Shown: positions 43,175 to 53,993 of the stretch, piece after piece
Layout: each line of letters starts with the position of its first letter
How positions within the stretch are numbered: position 1 is the stretch's first letter
DNA from: Winogradskyella ludwigii
GTDB lineage: Bacteria > Bacteroidota > Bacteroidia > Flavobacteriales > Flavobacteriaceae
Assembly: GCF_013403985.1 (NCBI RefSeq)
Contig: NZ_JABFDF010000001.1
Coordinates: forward strand, 310,001-374,000
Direction: 5' to 3'
DNA: 64,000 bases
Translations under genes and position numbers: made by a program
Notes under the pieces: generated by a model
What the model was told of the DNA's origin: nothing
Database searches by the model: none
Seen by the model: only the letters and a program-made list of their open reading frames with translations

Positions 43175-43963
43175 TTAAATTGTATTAAGATTTTCTATTC
43201 GCCTCATCTGTTCATTATCATCATCAAACCCAATAACCTCTTTATAAATTAAATAGGCTGGTAATTGACCAAATGAAGAGGTCACATAGACACCAAAACC
43301 ACACATTAAAAAGCCAATAATCATTCCTAAAAATCCAGCTACGAACATAAGCCCAAAAGAGATTAACCATTTTTTATGGCCAAGATCAAAACCTAATTTA
43401 ACAATTTCTGAAATAGACATATCAGGATTAAAAGCATAGACAGTAACAATAAACGAAAGAGGAACAAGAGCATATATAATAGGAAGAAAACACAAAAGTG
43501 TTGCTAAAACAGCAATACCAGTAAATACCATACCTAACTTAATTGTTTTGGCCAAATACGGTTTTTTAAAAAAATAAAAATAATCCTCTTTACCCAGCTG
43601 CTCTAGGTCTTTAAGTTTACATATGCGATAAAATGCAGCTTTTAAACCCAATCCAATAGCACTCATTGCTACAACCATAAAAATATAGGCTATTAAAACT
43701 ATAATTACCATTATAACACTCATTCCTGTGTCTCCATAGGAATCATAGCTACTATCAACGGTTAAAGCACTCATAAAACCAAAAAACAATAATGGTATAT
43801 AAACTATCATTATTACTGGTATTGCCAAAACCATATTAAGCAATAAAGTGACTAATCCTTGAACCCAAACTTTCTTAAAGAGTTCTACAGATTGATTAAA
43901 AAGCGTTCCAAAGTCCAATACTCTTGCGTTCTGAATACGGTTTTGCATTTCTGTGATGTTCAT
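43175..43963 (-). CDS. Multi-pass membrane protein of unknown function
   Basis: 262 residues. A soluble start (MNITEMQNRIQNARVLDFGTLFNQSVELFKKVW) leads into about five hydrophobic segments. The pattern resembles DUF975/GlpM-like membrane proteins of Bacteroidota that I cannot name. No catalytic motif. It is divergent from miaB. Confidence 0.7.
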   Translation of the reverse strand: MNITEMQNRIQNARVLDFGTLFNQSVELFKKVWVQGLVTLLLNMVLAIPVIMIVYIPLLFFGFMSALTVDSSYDSYGDTGMSVIMVIIVLIAYIFMVVAMSAIGLGLKAAFYRICKLKDLEQLGKEDYFYFFKKPYLAKTIKLGMVFTGIAVLATLLCFLPIIYALVPLSFIVTVYAFNPDMSISEIVKLGFDLGHKKWLISFGLMFVAGFLGMIIGFLMCGFGVYVTSSFGQLPAYLIYKEVIGFDDDNEQMRRIENLNTI

Positions 43964-44076
43964 TTCTATTGATATAATTTGATTTAATTGCCAAAAGAAA
44001 TCTATTTTCAGTTAATACTCAAAAAAATCATTGCTCAAACACCTTTTAAAGTATAATCAAATATTATAACTGCCAC

Positions 44077-44109
44077 TTTGTCACAATTTCTAAAATAGTA
44101 TTACCTTTG
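44077..44109 (+). promoter_or_regulatory. Promoter of miaB
   Basis: TTTG (44077-44080), 21 bases, TACCTTTG (44102-44109): both elements match the Bacteroidota consensus. The predicted start near 44116 gives a leader of about 54 bases that contains a short out-of-frame reading frame starting at ATG 44142. Confidence 0.65.
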
Positions 44110-44169
44110 CATTCCTATTTGGAGATTGCATTATAAAAACGATGAAATTCTTACTTTACGGAACATGTT

Positions 44170-45615
44170 ATGGAGAAAGTTATAGACGAAGAAAAACAAG
44201 GAAAATCCTTAATTTTAGATAAAAAAGAAGGTAACCAACGCAAACTATTTATAGAAAGCTATGGTTGCGCCATGAATTTTAGCGACAGTGAAATTGTAGC
44301 ATCTATTCTATCTGAACAAGGTTTTAACACTACACAAATCCTTGAAGAAGCAGATCTTGTATTGGTAAACACCTGCTCTATTAGAGATAAAGCAGAGCAA
44401 ACTGTTAGAAAACGACTACAGCATTATAACGCTGCAAAACGAACCAACCCAAAAATGAAAGTGGGTGTTTTAGGCTGTATGGCAGAGCGTTTAAAAACCA
44501 AATTTTTAGAGGAAGAAAAAATTGTAGATTTAGTTGTAGGACCAGATGCGTACAAAGATTTACCTAATCTCCTTGCTGAAGTTGATGAAGGAAGAGATGC
44601 TATTAACGTTATACTTTCTAAAGAAGAAACATACGGAGATATTTCTCCTGTCCGTCTAAACACCAATGGAATTACAGCTTTTGTTTCAATTACAAGAGGT
44701 TGTGATAACATGTGTACATTTTGTGTTGTACCATTTACACGTGGAAGAGAACGCAGTAGAGATCCGCAAAGTATTATTGAAGAAGTTAATGATTTATGGT
44801 CTAAAGGATTTAAAGAAATTACACTTTTAGGACAAAACGTAGATAGCTACCTTTGGTACGGAGGTGGTTTAAAGAAAGATTTTAACAACGCTTCTGAGCT
44901 TCAAAAAGCCACTGCTGTAAGTTTTGCTAATCTTTTAGAGCTATGTGCAAAAGCACAACCAAAAATGCGAATTCGATTTTCAACCTCTAATCCACAAGAT
45001 TTCACATTAGATGTTATTGAAACCATGGCAAAATACGATAACATATGTAAACACATCCATTTACCTGTGCAAAGCGGAAGCGATCGGATTCTAAAAGAAA
45101 TGAATCGTTTACATACACGTCAAGAATATTTTGAGCTTGTAGATAATATTAGACGTATAATTCCGGAATGTTCAATAAGCGTAGATTTAATTGCTGGATT
45201 CCCAACTGAAACTGAAGAGGATCATCAGGATACGTTATCATTAATGGAATATGTAAAATATAACTTTGGTTTTATGTTCACCTACTCTGAGAGACCAGGC
45301 ACCATGGCTGGGAGAAAAATGGAAGATGATGTCCCTGAAAAAGTAAAAAAGAGACGTCTAAGCGAAATTATTCTATTAGAACGAAAGTATAGCGAAATGA
45401 ACACGCGTGAAAACGTAAATAAAACCGTTGAGATCCTAATAGAAAAAGCCTCTAAAAAATCGGACTTACAATGGTCTGGAAGAACCTCTGATAATACAGT
45501 TGCTGTTTTCCCTAAAGAACATTATAAAATTGGAGATTTAGTTAATGTACTAATTACGGATTGTACAAGTGCAACGCTTATTGGAAAAGCGATTGACTAT
45601 TCTAAAAACAATTAA
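44170..45615 (+). CDS. miaB: tRNA-2-methylthio-N6-dimethylallyladenosine synthase MiaB
   Basis: 481 residues. The N-terminal UPF0004 domain contributes three cysteines ([24 protein letters not shown]), the radical-SAM core has [17 protein letters not shown] (CxxxCxxC), and a C-terminal TRAM domain follows. It carries a short insertion (about residues 236-258) after the NVDSYLW strand, usual in this phylum. It adds the methylthio group to i6A37. It is transcribed from a good promoter and leads the rightward run to groEL. Confidence 0.96.
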   Translation: MEKVIDEEKQGKSLILDKKEGNQRKLFIESYGCAMNFSDSEIVASILSEQGFNTTQILEEADLVLVNTCSIRDKAEQTVRKRLQHYNAAKRTNPKMKVGVLGCMAERLKTKFLEEEKIVDLVVGPDAYKDLPNLLAEVDEGRDAINVILSKEETYGDISPVRLNTNGITAFVSITRGCDNMCTFCVVPFTRGRERSRDPQSIIEEVNDLWSKGFKEITLLGQNVDSYLWYGGGLKKDFNNASELQKATAVSFANLLELCAKAQPKMRIRFSTSNPQDFTLDVIETMAKYDNICKHIHLPVQSGSDRILKEMNRLHTRQEYFELVDNIRRIIPECSISVDLIAGFPTETEEDHQDTLSLMEYVKYNFGFMFTYSERPGTMAGRKMEDDVPEKVKKRRLSEIILLERKYSEMNTRENVNKTVEILIEKASKKSDLQWSGRTSDNTVAVFPKEHYKIGDLVNVLITDCTSATLIGKAIDYSKNN

Positions 45616-45666
45616 AATTATATTAATATTCTCATTTTGGTTATGAGAACAAAAAACAAATTTTCG

Positions 45667-46599
45667 ATGAAAAAATTAGCCTTAATAGTATTCATGCTAA
45701 CTCTCATAACATCTTGTAATACAGAACCATTAGATCCTGCTATAATTGAAGGTGGAGGTAACACAGGTGGAGGCAGTTCTAGTGAAAGTTCAGACTTAAC
45801 CCTTTCTGTTTATAATTTAGATACAGAAATAAGCTTGGTGTTTTTTGGACTTCCAATTGAAACAACAACCAACTCTAGTCTAACCATTAGTAATAACAAA
45901 ATTGTATCTGGCACACATGCTTTATCTGCTAACGGGAGTCCTTCCGAAAACGAAAATCAAGTTATAGAACGTAATGGTTCTGGTCAAATTGTTAGTGATA
46001 TCTCTGTTAATACAAGCGGAGTTACTACAAACGAAACTTTAATAAATTATACCAACGGTGTCATATCAAGTATAACTTATGATTATTACGAAGATGATGA
46101 GGACGATTATACATACAATTTCACTTATGACGGAAACACTATTACAAGAATCGAAGTTGGATCTAGTATTTCTACCGTATTTACAGTAGATGGTTCTGAC
46201 CGTGTTATAAAAAAAGAATCGTTTGATGGAGAGTTTTCTATTCAATTAGAAACTATAGCTTATAATGTTATTGGCAATATTACAAGCAGCACAACCTCCG
46301 GAGAAATTGATAGTAACACAATTTATCAATTTGACAATAATCTAAACCCACTAAAAGTAGTATACAGTGATAATTATCTATTAAACTTTTTAAATGATGA
46401 TTATTCTGATGAAATCGGAGGGCAAATAGCACAATTTCTTTCAACAAACAACTGGAACGGAGCTTCATTTAACGGAACCGTTTTTAACTTCAATTTAGAG
46501 TACAATTCTGCAGGAAGAATTATAAGTCGTGATATTGCTTACAACTTCGGACCAGAATTATCTTTTGAATTTAATGAAGTATTTAATTTTGTAAACTAA
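45667..46599 (+). CDS. Predicted lipoprotein with repetitive beta strands
   Basis: 310 residues from the ATG at 45667 (MKKLALIVFMLTLITSCNT, lipobox LITSC, C17); the open frame begins 10 codons earlier but those residues would disturb the signal. After a Gly/Ser-rich linker come repeated strand-rich units such as ITYDYYEDDEDDYTYNFTYDG and IYQFDNNLNPLKVVYSD, reminiscent of the YD/Rhs-like DUF4595 proteins of Bacteroidota. Function unknown. It lies 51 bases after miaB and 3 bases before the sigma-54 activator. Confidence 0.72.
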   Translation: MKKLALIVFMLTLITSCNTEPLDPAIIEGGGNTGGGSSSESSDLTLSVYNLDTEISLVFFGLPIETTTNSSLTISNNKIVSGTHALSANGSPSENENQVIERNGSGQIVSDISVNTSGVTTNETLINYTNGVISSITYDYYEDDEDDYTYNFTYDGNTITRIEVGSSISTVFTVDGSDRVIKKESFDGEFSIQLETIAYNVIGNITSSTTSGEIDSNTIYQFDNNLNPLKVVYSDNYLLNFLNDDYSDEIGGQIAQFLSTNNWNGASFNGTVFNFNLEYNSAGRIISRDIAYNFGPELSFEFNEVFNFVN

Positions 46600-46602
46600 A
46601 CT

Positions 46603-47868
46603 ATGGAATCTATTCAAGCCATAAAACAACGTTTTGGAATTATAGGTAACGATGCTAAGCTTAATCGTTCTATAGAAAAAGCGATACAAGTCTCACCAAC
46701 GGACATTTCTGTTTTAGTTACAGGAGAAAGTGGTGTAGGTAAAGAAAGTATCCCTAAGATTATACATCAATTATCACACAGAAAACACGGTAAATATATT
46801 GCTGTTAACTGTGGTGCCATTCCAGAGGGCACTATAGACAGTGAATTATTCGGCCATGAAAAAGGAGCATTTACAGGAGCTACGTCTACACGTTCTGGTT
46901 ATTTTGAAGTTGCAGATGGAGGGACTATTTTCTTAGATGAAGTTGGAGAATTACCATTAACAACTCAAGTCCGTTTACTACGTGTTTTAGAAAATGGAGA
47001 ATTTATAAAAGTAGGGTCTAGTAAAGTTCAAAAAACTGATGTTAGAATTGTAGCTGCAACAAACGTTAATATGTTTGAGGCCATAAAAAAAGAAAAATTC
47101 AGAGAAGATTTATATTACAGATTAAGCACTGTAGAAATTAACTTACCTCCATTAAGAGAACGTAAGGAGGATATTCACTTATTATTTAGAAAATTTGCTA
47201 GTGATTTTGCATTAAAGTATAAAATGCCCACGATTAAGTTAACAGACGATGCTGTAAATCTACTCATCAAATTTCGCTGGAATGGTAACATTCGTCAATT
47301 ACGAAATGTAGCAGAACAAGTATCTGTATTAGAACAAAACCGAACAATAAACGGTATTACGCTTCAACATTATTTACCAAATACAGGCAGTAATTTACCA
47401 GCTGTTGTAAATAATACAAAGTCTGAAAGTGATTTTAGTAGCGAACGCGAAATCTTATACAAAGTCTTATTTGACATGAAGAGTGATCTAAACGATCTTA
47501 AGAAACTCACCATGGAACTGATGAAAAAAGGAAGTGATTCTGATGTTCAAAAAGCCAATGAACATTTAATTGAAAAGATTTACGGAGAAGATAAAGAGGA
47601 AAAATTTGATACTACAATTGAAGATTTAGAAGTTTTAGCGCTTGGAGAACATCGTGAAGAAACCACTGAAGACACTTCTGAATTAGAAGACAAATATCAT
47701 TTTGCCGAAGAAATTGAAGAAGAGGAAACACTTTCATTACATGACAAAGAATTAGAATTAATTAAAAAATCTTTAGAACGTCATAGCGGAAAACGTAAAT
47801 TAGCAGCCGCAGAATTAGGTATTAGCGAGCGTACATTGTACAGAAAGATTAAGCAATTTGATCTTTAA
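46603..47868 (+). CDS. Sigma-54-dependent transcriptional activator without receiver domain
   Basis: 421 residues. The AAA+ domain begins almost at the N-terminus (Walker A GESGVGKE at 41-48, GAFTGA sigma-54 loop at 88-93, Walker [13 protein letters not shown] at 106-117). A long acidic linker (about 265-380) follows, and a Fis-type helix-turn-helix ends the protein ([24 protein letters not shown]). With no receiver or sensor domain it should be active constitutively or be controlled by another protein. Its position in an envelope/chaperone operon suggests a role in envelope homeostasis (inference). Confidence 0.92.
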   Translation: MESIQAIKQRFGIIGNDAKLNRSIEKAIQVSPTDISVLVTGESGVGKESIPKIIHQLSHRKHGKYIAVNCGAIPEGTIDSELFGHEKGAFTGATSTRSGYFEVADGGTIFLDEVGELPLTTQVRLLRVLENGEFIKVGSSKVQKTDVRIVAATNVNMFEAIKKEKFREDLYYRLSTVEINLPPLRERKEDIHLLFRKFASDFALKYKMPTIKLTDDAVNLLIKFRWNGNIRQLRNVAEQVSVLEQNRTINGITLQHYLPNTGSNLPAVVNNTKSESDFSSEREILYKVLFDMKSDLNDLKKLTMELMKKGSDSDVQKANEHLIEKIYGEDKEEKFDTTIEDLEVLALGEHREETTEDTSELEDKYHFAEEIEEEETLSLHDKELELIKKSLERHSGKRKLAAAELGISERTLYRKIKQFDL

Positions 47869-47945
47869 TATAAGTTTAAGAACGCAGTAAGAATATTGAG
47901 CTTAAAAAATCGTTTATCTAGACAAAACGAACAAACACATATTAG

Positions 47946-48449
47946 ATGAAACCATATAAATACCTTTTTATAGTTGCTATTTGCCTCTTATCTTTTGGCT
48001 GTAAAGTAAATTATTCGTTTACAGGAATTACGGATATGCCAGAGTCCTTTCAAGTTAACTTTTTCCAGAATAATGCCGATTTAATTGAACCTGGATTAGA
48101 CCAATTATTTACAATCACTCTTCAAGATTACATCGTTAATCAAACAAGTGCTAGTTTAGTAAACTCTGGTGGAGAAGTTATTTACGAAGGAGAAATTGTT
48201 GAATATCGTGTTTCACCAATGACGGCAACTTCAGACAACACAGCAGCTCAAAACAGGTTAACTATTAGTGTTAATGTGCGTTATATTAACACTAAAGATT
48301 CAGAAAAAGATTTTGAAAAACGTTTCTCATTCTATTTTGATTACCCTGCAGCAGATCAACTTACTGGAAGTGTAAAAGACACTGCCTTAGACGAAATTTT
48401 AGAACGATTAACTCAAGATATTCTTAACGCTTCATTAGCAGATTGGTAA
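47946..48449 (+). CDS. lptE: LPS-assembly lipoprotein LptE
   Basis: 167 residues. Lipoprotein signal with LLSFGC (C19). The body has the LptE-like pattern found in Bacteroidota (NYSFTGITDMPESFQVNFFQNNA, then VEYRVSPMTATSDNTAAQNRLTISVNVRY). It would support the LptD channel that places LPS in the outer membrane. It is 77 bases after the sigma-54 activator and 3 bases before the next gene. Confidence 0.88.
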   Translation: MKPYKYLFIVAICLLSFGCKVNYSFTGITDMPESFQVNFFQNNADLIEPGLDQLFTITLQDYIVNQTSASLVNSGGEVIYEGEIVEYRVSPMTATSDNTAAQNRLTISVNVRYINTKDSEKDFEKRFSFYFDYPAADQLTGSVKDTALDEILERLTQDILNASLADW

Positions 48450-48452
48450 ATT

Positions 48453-49436
48453 ATGCAGCTTAGAGAACTCTCCCATTTATTACTGCACCCAGAAGCCGTT
48501 ACAGCATCTCAAACTGAAGAACTCTCTTCGGTTATTAAAGACTATCCTTATTTTCAACCGTTAAGAGCACTATACCTTAAAGGTTTAAAACAAAAGGAAA
48601 GCTACAAATACAATAATGCTTTAAAAGTCACAGCAGCACATACTACAGATCGTAGTGTATTATTCGATTATATTACTTCGGCTGTTTTCAATCAGAATGA
48701 AATATCCGAAAAAATCAAACAAAATATTGAGCACATAAGATCTATTGAAGTTAACGCTGTAGATGATATTTCAGTAAACAAAAGTGTAACTATAGATGAT
48801 GCTTTAAAACAACACATTAAGGCTACAGAAGGTGTTTTAGATCCTGGTTTGTTTGAGGTAAAACCCTTACCTAAACCAAAATTAGAAGTCAAAAAACCAA
48901 AAATTGAAGATTCTATTATAGCTGTAGATGTTAAAAACATAACAGCAGAAAAGGAACTAAACATTGGTAAACCTTTAGAATTTGATAAAACTGAAAATCA
49001 TTCATTTTCAGAATGGTTAAAAATTACAAGTTTTAAACCTATTGTTCGCGAGGAAATTGAAGAAGTAAAAGGTGAAGAAATAAAAGTGGAACCTATAGTG
49101 GAATCAAAAAAAGAAGATACTACTAAAGCTTTTGATGAAAAACTCACATCTCCTTTGCAAGATAAACTTGCAATTATAGATAAATTTATAACTGAGAATC
49201 CAAAGATTAAACCCATTACTAGCAACGCACCAAAACCAAAACTAGTTAACAATGACGATGCTATTTCGGACAGTCTAATGACCGAAACATTAGCTCGAAT
49301 TTATTTAGAACAAAAAAACTACGATAAAGCAATTCAATCTTACAAAATTTTAAGTTTGAAATATCCAGAAAAAAGTAGTTTCTTTGCACACCAAATAAAA
49401 TTGGTAAAAGAATTAAAAGACAATAACACAATATAA
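48453..49436 (+). CDS. TPR-like protein of unknown function
   Basis: 327 residues. An N-terminal helical part (RELSHLLLHPEAVTASQTEEL ... FQPLRALYLKGLK) is joined by a Lys/Glu/Pro-rich middle to a C-terminal tetratricopeptide-like segment (ETLARIYLEQKNYDKAIQSYKILSLKYPEKS). No signal peptide. It sits between lptE and secG, and I recall this order in Flavobacteria, but the function is not known. Confidence 0.75.
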   Translation: MQLRELSHLLLHPEAVTASQTEELSSVIKDYPYFQPLRALYLKGLKQKESYKYNNALKVTAAHTTDRSVLFDYITSAVFNQNEISEKIKQNIEHIRSIEVNAVDDISVNKSVTIDDALKQHIKATEGVLDPGLFEVKPLPKPKLEVKKPKIEDSIIAVDVKNITAEKELNIGKPLEFDKTENHSFSEWLKITSFKPIVREEIEEVKGEEIKVEPIVESKKEDTTKAFDEKLTSPLQDKLAIIDKFITENPKIKPITSNAPKPKLVNNDDAISDSLMTETLARIYLEQKNYDKAIQSYKILSLKYPEKSSFFAHQIKLVKELKDNNTI

Positions 49437-49437
49437 A

Positions 49438-49782
49438 ATGAGTGCATTTACAATATTTTTAGGACTAATAGTAATCGTTGCCTTTTTACTAATCGTAGTA
49501 ATTATGGTACAGAACCCTAAAGGCGGAGGTCTTTCTTCATCTTTTGGAGGTGGTGGAACCCAACAAATGGGTGGAGTAAAGAAAACTGGAGACTTCTTAG
49601 ACAAGAGTACATGGGTTTTAGCTACAGGATTAATTATTTTAATCTTAGCTTCTAACTTAACACTTGGATCAGGAGGTACAACAGAATCTAAAGCTTTAGA
49701 TACTAACGAACCTACAGATATGCCAATTTCTACACCTGCAGCAAACGATGCAGCAACAACAGACGGTACATCTGCAGAATAA
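49438..49782 (+). CDS. secG: Preprotein translocase subunit SecG
   Basis: 114 residues. Two membrane helices (about 1-22 and 52-72) flank the typical QNPKGGGLSSSFGGGG loop. A 35-residue Thr/Ala/Asp-rich C-terminal tail is longer than in E. coli. SecG is the accessory SecYEG subunit. It starts one base after the preceding stop and is followed by a terminator. Confidence 0.93.
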   Translation: MSAFTIFLGLIVIVAFLLIVVIMVQNPKGGGLSSSFGGGGTQQMGGVKKTGDFLDKSTWVLATGLIILILASNLTLGSGGTTESKALDTNEPTDMPISTPAANDAATTDGTSAE

Positions 49783-49809
49783 CAAAACGTTATCCTAATA
49801 TAAAACATC

Positions 49810-49832
49810 AAGCCAACTTTTTAAGTTGGCTT
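49810..49832 (+). terminator. Terminator after secG
   Basis: AAGCCAACTT pairs with AAGTTGGCTT and is followed by T8, separating the envelope run from groES. Confidence 0.88.
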
Positions 49833-49870
49833 TTTTTTATGCCTGACTTTTAGATATACACATCTGAAAC

Positions 49871-49902
49871 TTTGTCAGACTTTATGTCTTGGCATAATTT
49901 TC
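49871..49902 (+). promoter_or_regulatory. Promoter of groES-groEL
   Basis: TTTG (49871-49874), exactly 20 bases, TAATTTTC (49895-49902), one mismatch from TAnnTTTG. I find no CIRCE element, so HrcA control is unlikely here. The leader is about 43 bases. Confidence 0.55.
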
Positions 49903-49951
49903 GAACTAAAACCAATTATAAATTAATAAACAACTAAAAACATATAACAAA

Positions 49952-50227
49952 ATGGGCTTAAACATTAAACCTTTAGCAGACCGTGTTCTTGTAGAACCTA
50001 TGCAGGCTGAAACAAAAACGGCTTCAGGTATTATTATTCCAGATAATGCAAAAGAAAAACCTCAAAAAGGAACTGTTGTCGCTACTGGAAAAGGAACAAA
50101 AGACGAACCTATTACTGTCAAAGTTGGAGATACTGTACTTTACGGCAAATATGGTGGAACAGAGCTTAAACTTGAAGGCAAAGATTATTTAATGATGCGT
50201 GAAAGCGATATTTTGGCAATTATCTAG
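49952..50227 (+). CDS. groES: Co-chaperonin GroES
   Basis: 91 residues with the mobile loop ([24 protein letters not shown]), [33 protein letters not shown]. It caps GroEL. It is separated from groEL by 118 bases holding a large imperfect hairpin. Confidence 0.97.
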   Translation: MGLNIKPLADRVLVEPMQAETKTASGIIIPDNAKEKPQKGTVVATGKGTKDEPITVKVGDTVLYGKYGGTELKLEGKDYLMMRESDILAII

Positions 50228-50231
50228 ATTG

Positions 50232-50330
50232 CTTTTAGTTATTGGCTGTTAGCCTTTAGCTCACTTTAAATAAAAAATCAATTTATAAATTATAACCTTC
50301 TAGTTAAAAGCTAAGTGCTGAAACTAAAAG
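50232..50330. repeat. Large imperfect inverted repeat between groES and groEL
   Basis: The 30-base arm 50232-50261 pairs with 50302-50330 on the same strand with few mismatches, several being G-U compatible in RNA. Each arm is built of degenerate heptamers of the kind NNTTAGC. The 40-base AT-rich loop ends 15 bases before the groEL ATG. It could stabilise or partly terminate the message (inference). Confidence 0.65.
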
Positions 50331-50342
50331 TTAAAAAATTAA

Positions 50343-51974
<1,632 letters not shown>

Positions 51975-52044
51975 TCCTCAGTAAGGATAAGCAAAGAACT
52001 CACTGCTACCAAAACTATTAGTGAGTATAAATATTATAAAGTTG

Positions 52045-52075
52045 AAAAGCCTTTGATGAGAATCAGAGGCTTTTT
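52045..52075 (+). terminator. Terminator after groEL
   Basis: AAAAGCCTtTGAT pairs with ATCAgAGGCTTTT around a 5-base loop, followed by a T-run. Confidence 0.82.
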
Positions 52076-52081
52076 CTTTTT

Positions 52082-52114
52082 AGACCTCGCAACTTTTAGA
52101 AACCTGTGAGGTCT
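52082..52114. repeat. Palindromic intergenic element, AGACCTC type
   Basis: AGACCTC (52082-52088) is inverted at 52108-52114, with further partial pairing (CA ... TG) inside. I recall this AGACCT(C/A)ACAGGTTTT-type palindrome as a common intergenic repeat in Bacteroidota. It lies just past the groEL terminator. Confidence 0.55.
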
Positions 52115-52180
52115 TTTACGTTGCCTAAAACCGAAATTTAAATTATATTCCTTAGATTTAGAAACCTAATTCACAATACA

Positions 52181-52834
52181 ATGGCAAAAACAACTTGGAA
52201 ATACACCTTAAGAGAAATCATTATTGTTATTATAGGAATTTCTATTGCCTTTAGCATGAATAAATGTGCCGAAAACGTAAAAGACAGTAAGCTCAAAAAT
52301 CAATATCTCACAAATCTTAAAAGTGATATAGAAGCAGATAAAATTCAACTCGAAAAAAATATTAAAGCTATAGATAAAAAAATAGCAATATGCGAAGATA
52401 TTATTCCTGTATTAAATTCTGAAAAGAACCAAGATATGCGCTTATTAAATAATATATTTGAAATCGTCAAATACGAGAATTTTAGACCTAAAAGTATCAC
52501 TTATAAAACTCTAATTAATTCTGGCGATTTAAAATTGATCGAAGATTTCAAGTTAAAAACAGTTATTCAGCAACACTATTCTGATTACGAAGAAATGGCA
52601 GATGCTTATATTAGACACACCAGCTTAATTAAAGATTATTTAGGCAACTATCTTGTAAATCATGCAGATTACGACCAAATTCAATATGGTAAAGATCCTT
52701 TTTTAGATGAAATTAAATTGAAAAACATTGTAAGAGCCTTACTAACTACATTTGACGAAAAGAAAAATGCAACAAAATTTAATGCTGAAAGTTGTGACAT
52801 TCTAATTGCAGAAATTGATTCTGCTTTAAAATAA
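52181..52834 (+). CDS. DUF6090-family membrane-anchored protein
   Basis: 217 residues. A single membrane helix near the start (TLREIIIVIIGISIAFSMNKCAENVKD) is followed by a helical domain with KLKNQYLTNLKSDIEADKIQLEKNI, the pattern of this Bacteroidota family (IxxGILIAxxxxN ... YLxxLxxDL). Function unknown. Single gene, convergent with the next. Confidence 0.78.
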   Translation: MAKTTWKYTLREIIIVIIGISIAFSMNKCAENVKDSKLKNQYLTNLKSDIEADKIQLEKNIKAIDKKIAICEDIIPVLNSEKNQDMRLLNNIFEIVKYENFRPKSITYKTLINSGDLKLIEDFKLKTVIQQHYSDYEEMADAYIRHTSLIKDYLGNYLVNHADYDQIQYGKDPFLDEIKLKNIVRALLTTFDEKKNATKFNAESCDILIAEIDSALK

Positions 52835-52851
52835 ACATTGCTTATATACAA

Positions 52852-53418
52852 CTACAAGGATTCTTTTTCTTCCTTATAAAGCGCTATTGCTTTTAGATAA
52901 TTTAGCGCTCCATTCATAGTCATATCATGAATAAAACCATCGAGTTTAGGGTGATTTTTATCAATCCAACTGACGAGAGTATCTTTTTGTTCCTGCCAAA
53001 TATCCCAATTTACACCTAAGCATTCTAATGATTCAATCTTTGAGATCTTATCAGAATTAAAAGATATTCTGTATTGACATGTAAGCGGATTGTTTTTTAA
53101 AAACTCATATTTAATAGAATTTGAAACTACAGTTGCCATGACCCAATCGTCTTCCTCTATTAATTCAACTATTTTATAAGATGTTCTAAATATGGAATCC
53201 CACTTAAATTCTTCATAATAACTATCCTGATTATAAGGCATAACGTAATCCCCTCCTATTACAGTAATACTATCATCTATAACTGTTTTTAACGCATTGT
53301 AATTAAATGCATCTCTAGCCTTATAGTAATTAGTTACAATTTCTTGATGGGTTACTTTTTCACTCTTACATGCTATTAAAAAACTTAAAAGTAATAGAAT
53401 AAAAATGGTCTTTTTCAT
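52852..53418 (-). CDS. Predicted lipoprotein, NTF2/SnoaL-like
   Basis: 188 residues. Lipoprotein signal LSFLIAC (C17), then a cone-shaped alpha+beta pattern starting HQEIVTNYYKARDAFNYNALKTVIDDSITVIGGDY, compatible with an NTF2-like fold. No catalytic residues are evident. Stops of this and the DUF6090 gene are 17 bases apart. Confidence 0.7.
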   Translation of the reverse strand: MKKTIFILLLLSFLIACKSEKVTHQEIVTNYYKARDAFNYNALKTVIDDSITVIGGDYVMPYNQDSYYEEFKWDSIFRTSYKIVELIEEDDWVMATVVSNSIKYEFLKNNPLTCQYRISFNSDKISKIESLECLGVNWDIWQEQKDTLVSWIDKNHPKLDGFIHDMTMNGALNYLKAIALYKEEKESL

Positions 53419-53534
53419 GGATTACATTTTTGATAATTAGTTATCAGCATCATCAGCTAAGTTCGTTCAAAATTTACAGAAAACCACCTCTATAACAAAA
53501 CACAATTAAAGTTATGAGACAACAAGACATAAAA

Positions 53535-53558
53535 AAGCCTGAATCTAAATTCAGGCTT
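53535..53558 (-). terminator. Terminator of the HMA gene
   Basis: A perfect 10-bp stem AAGCCTGAAT/ATTCAGGCTT with a 4-base loop, followed on the minus strand by T6, 13 bases after the HMA stop. Confidence 0.85.
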
Positions 53559-53570
53559 CTCTATTAACTC

Positions 53571-53945
53571 TTATTTTCCGTCTTCTTTCTTTTCTTTCGC
53601 ATGGTCATTCTTAACATCTTCGTCGCGATATAAACAACATGGATGCACAGAATGATATTGTTCGTCTGTTGCTTTAATTTCTTTAGTATCATGACCAACA
53701 GCAGCTACATTTTTAGAAATAGTTTTCACATCTGTTTTACGTCCATCATAAATTAACTTTAACTCATGTGTATCTACATTCCAAACTGCAGATTTTACTC
53801 CTTTGGTTCTAATTGCTGCTTTTTCAATACGCTCTTTACACATACCGCAAACACCATCTACTTCTATGTTTGCCTTTGCATTTTTGTTTTGAGCAAAAGT
53901 TAATGTTGTTACTAACAACGTAAATATTAAAATTACTGTTTTCAT
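53571..53945 (-). CDS. Periplasmic HMA-domain protein
   Basis: 124 residues with a signal peptide (about 1-19, ending TFAQ). The HMA fold has CGMC (C33, C36) in DGVCGMCKERIE. A C-terminal extension adds a histidine/cysteine cluster (YHSVHPCCLYRDED) and a charged tail. It should bind Cu or a similar metal in the periplasm. It lies 48 bases downstream of the TonB receptor on the same strand, so both probably serve one metal system. Confidence 0.85.
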   Translation of the reverse strand: MKTVILIFTLLVTTLTFAQNKNAKANIEVDGVCGMCKERIEKAAIRTKGVKSAVWNVDTHELKLIYDGRKTDVKTISKNVAAVGHDTKEIKATDEQYHSVHPCCLYRDEDVKNDHAKEKKEDGK

Positions 53946-53993
53946 ATTATTATATCTTTTTAGTTATACTATTCCTGTCGTCTCAGGCATTCT

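Noticed and set aside
49840-49951. CIRCE/HrcA operator before groES
   Set aside because: No TTAGCACTC-N9-GAGTGCTAA palindrome is present; a plain TTTG-N20-TAATTTTC promoter explains the region.
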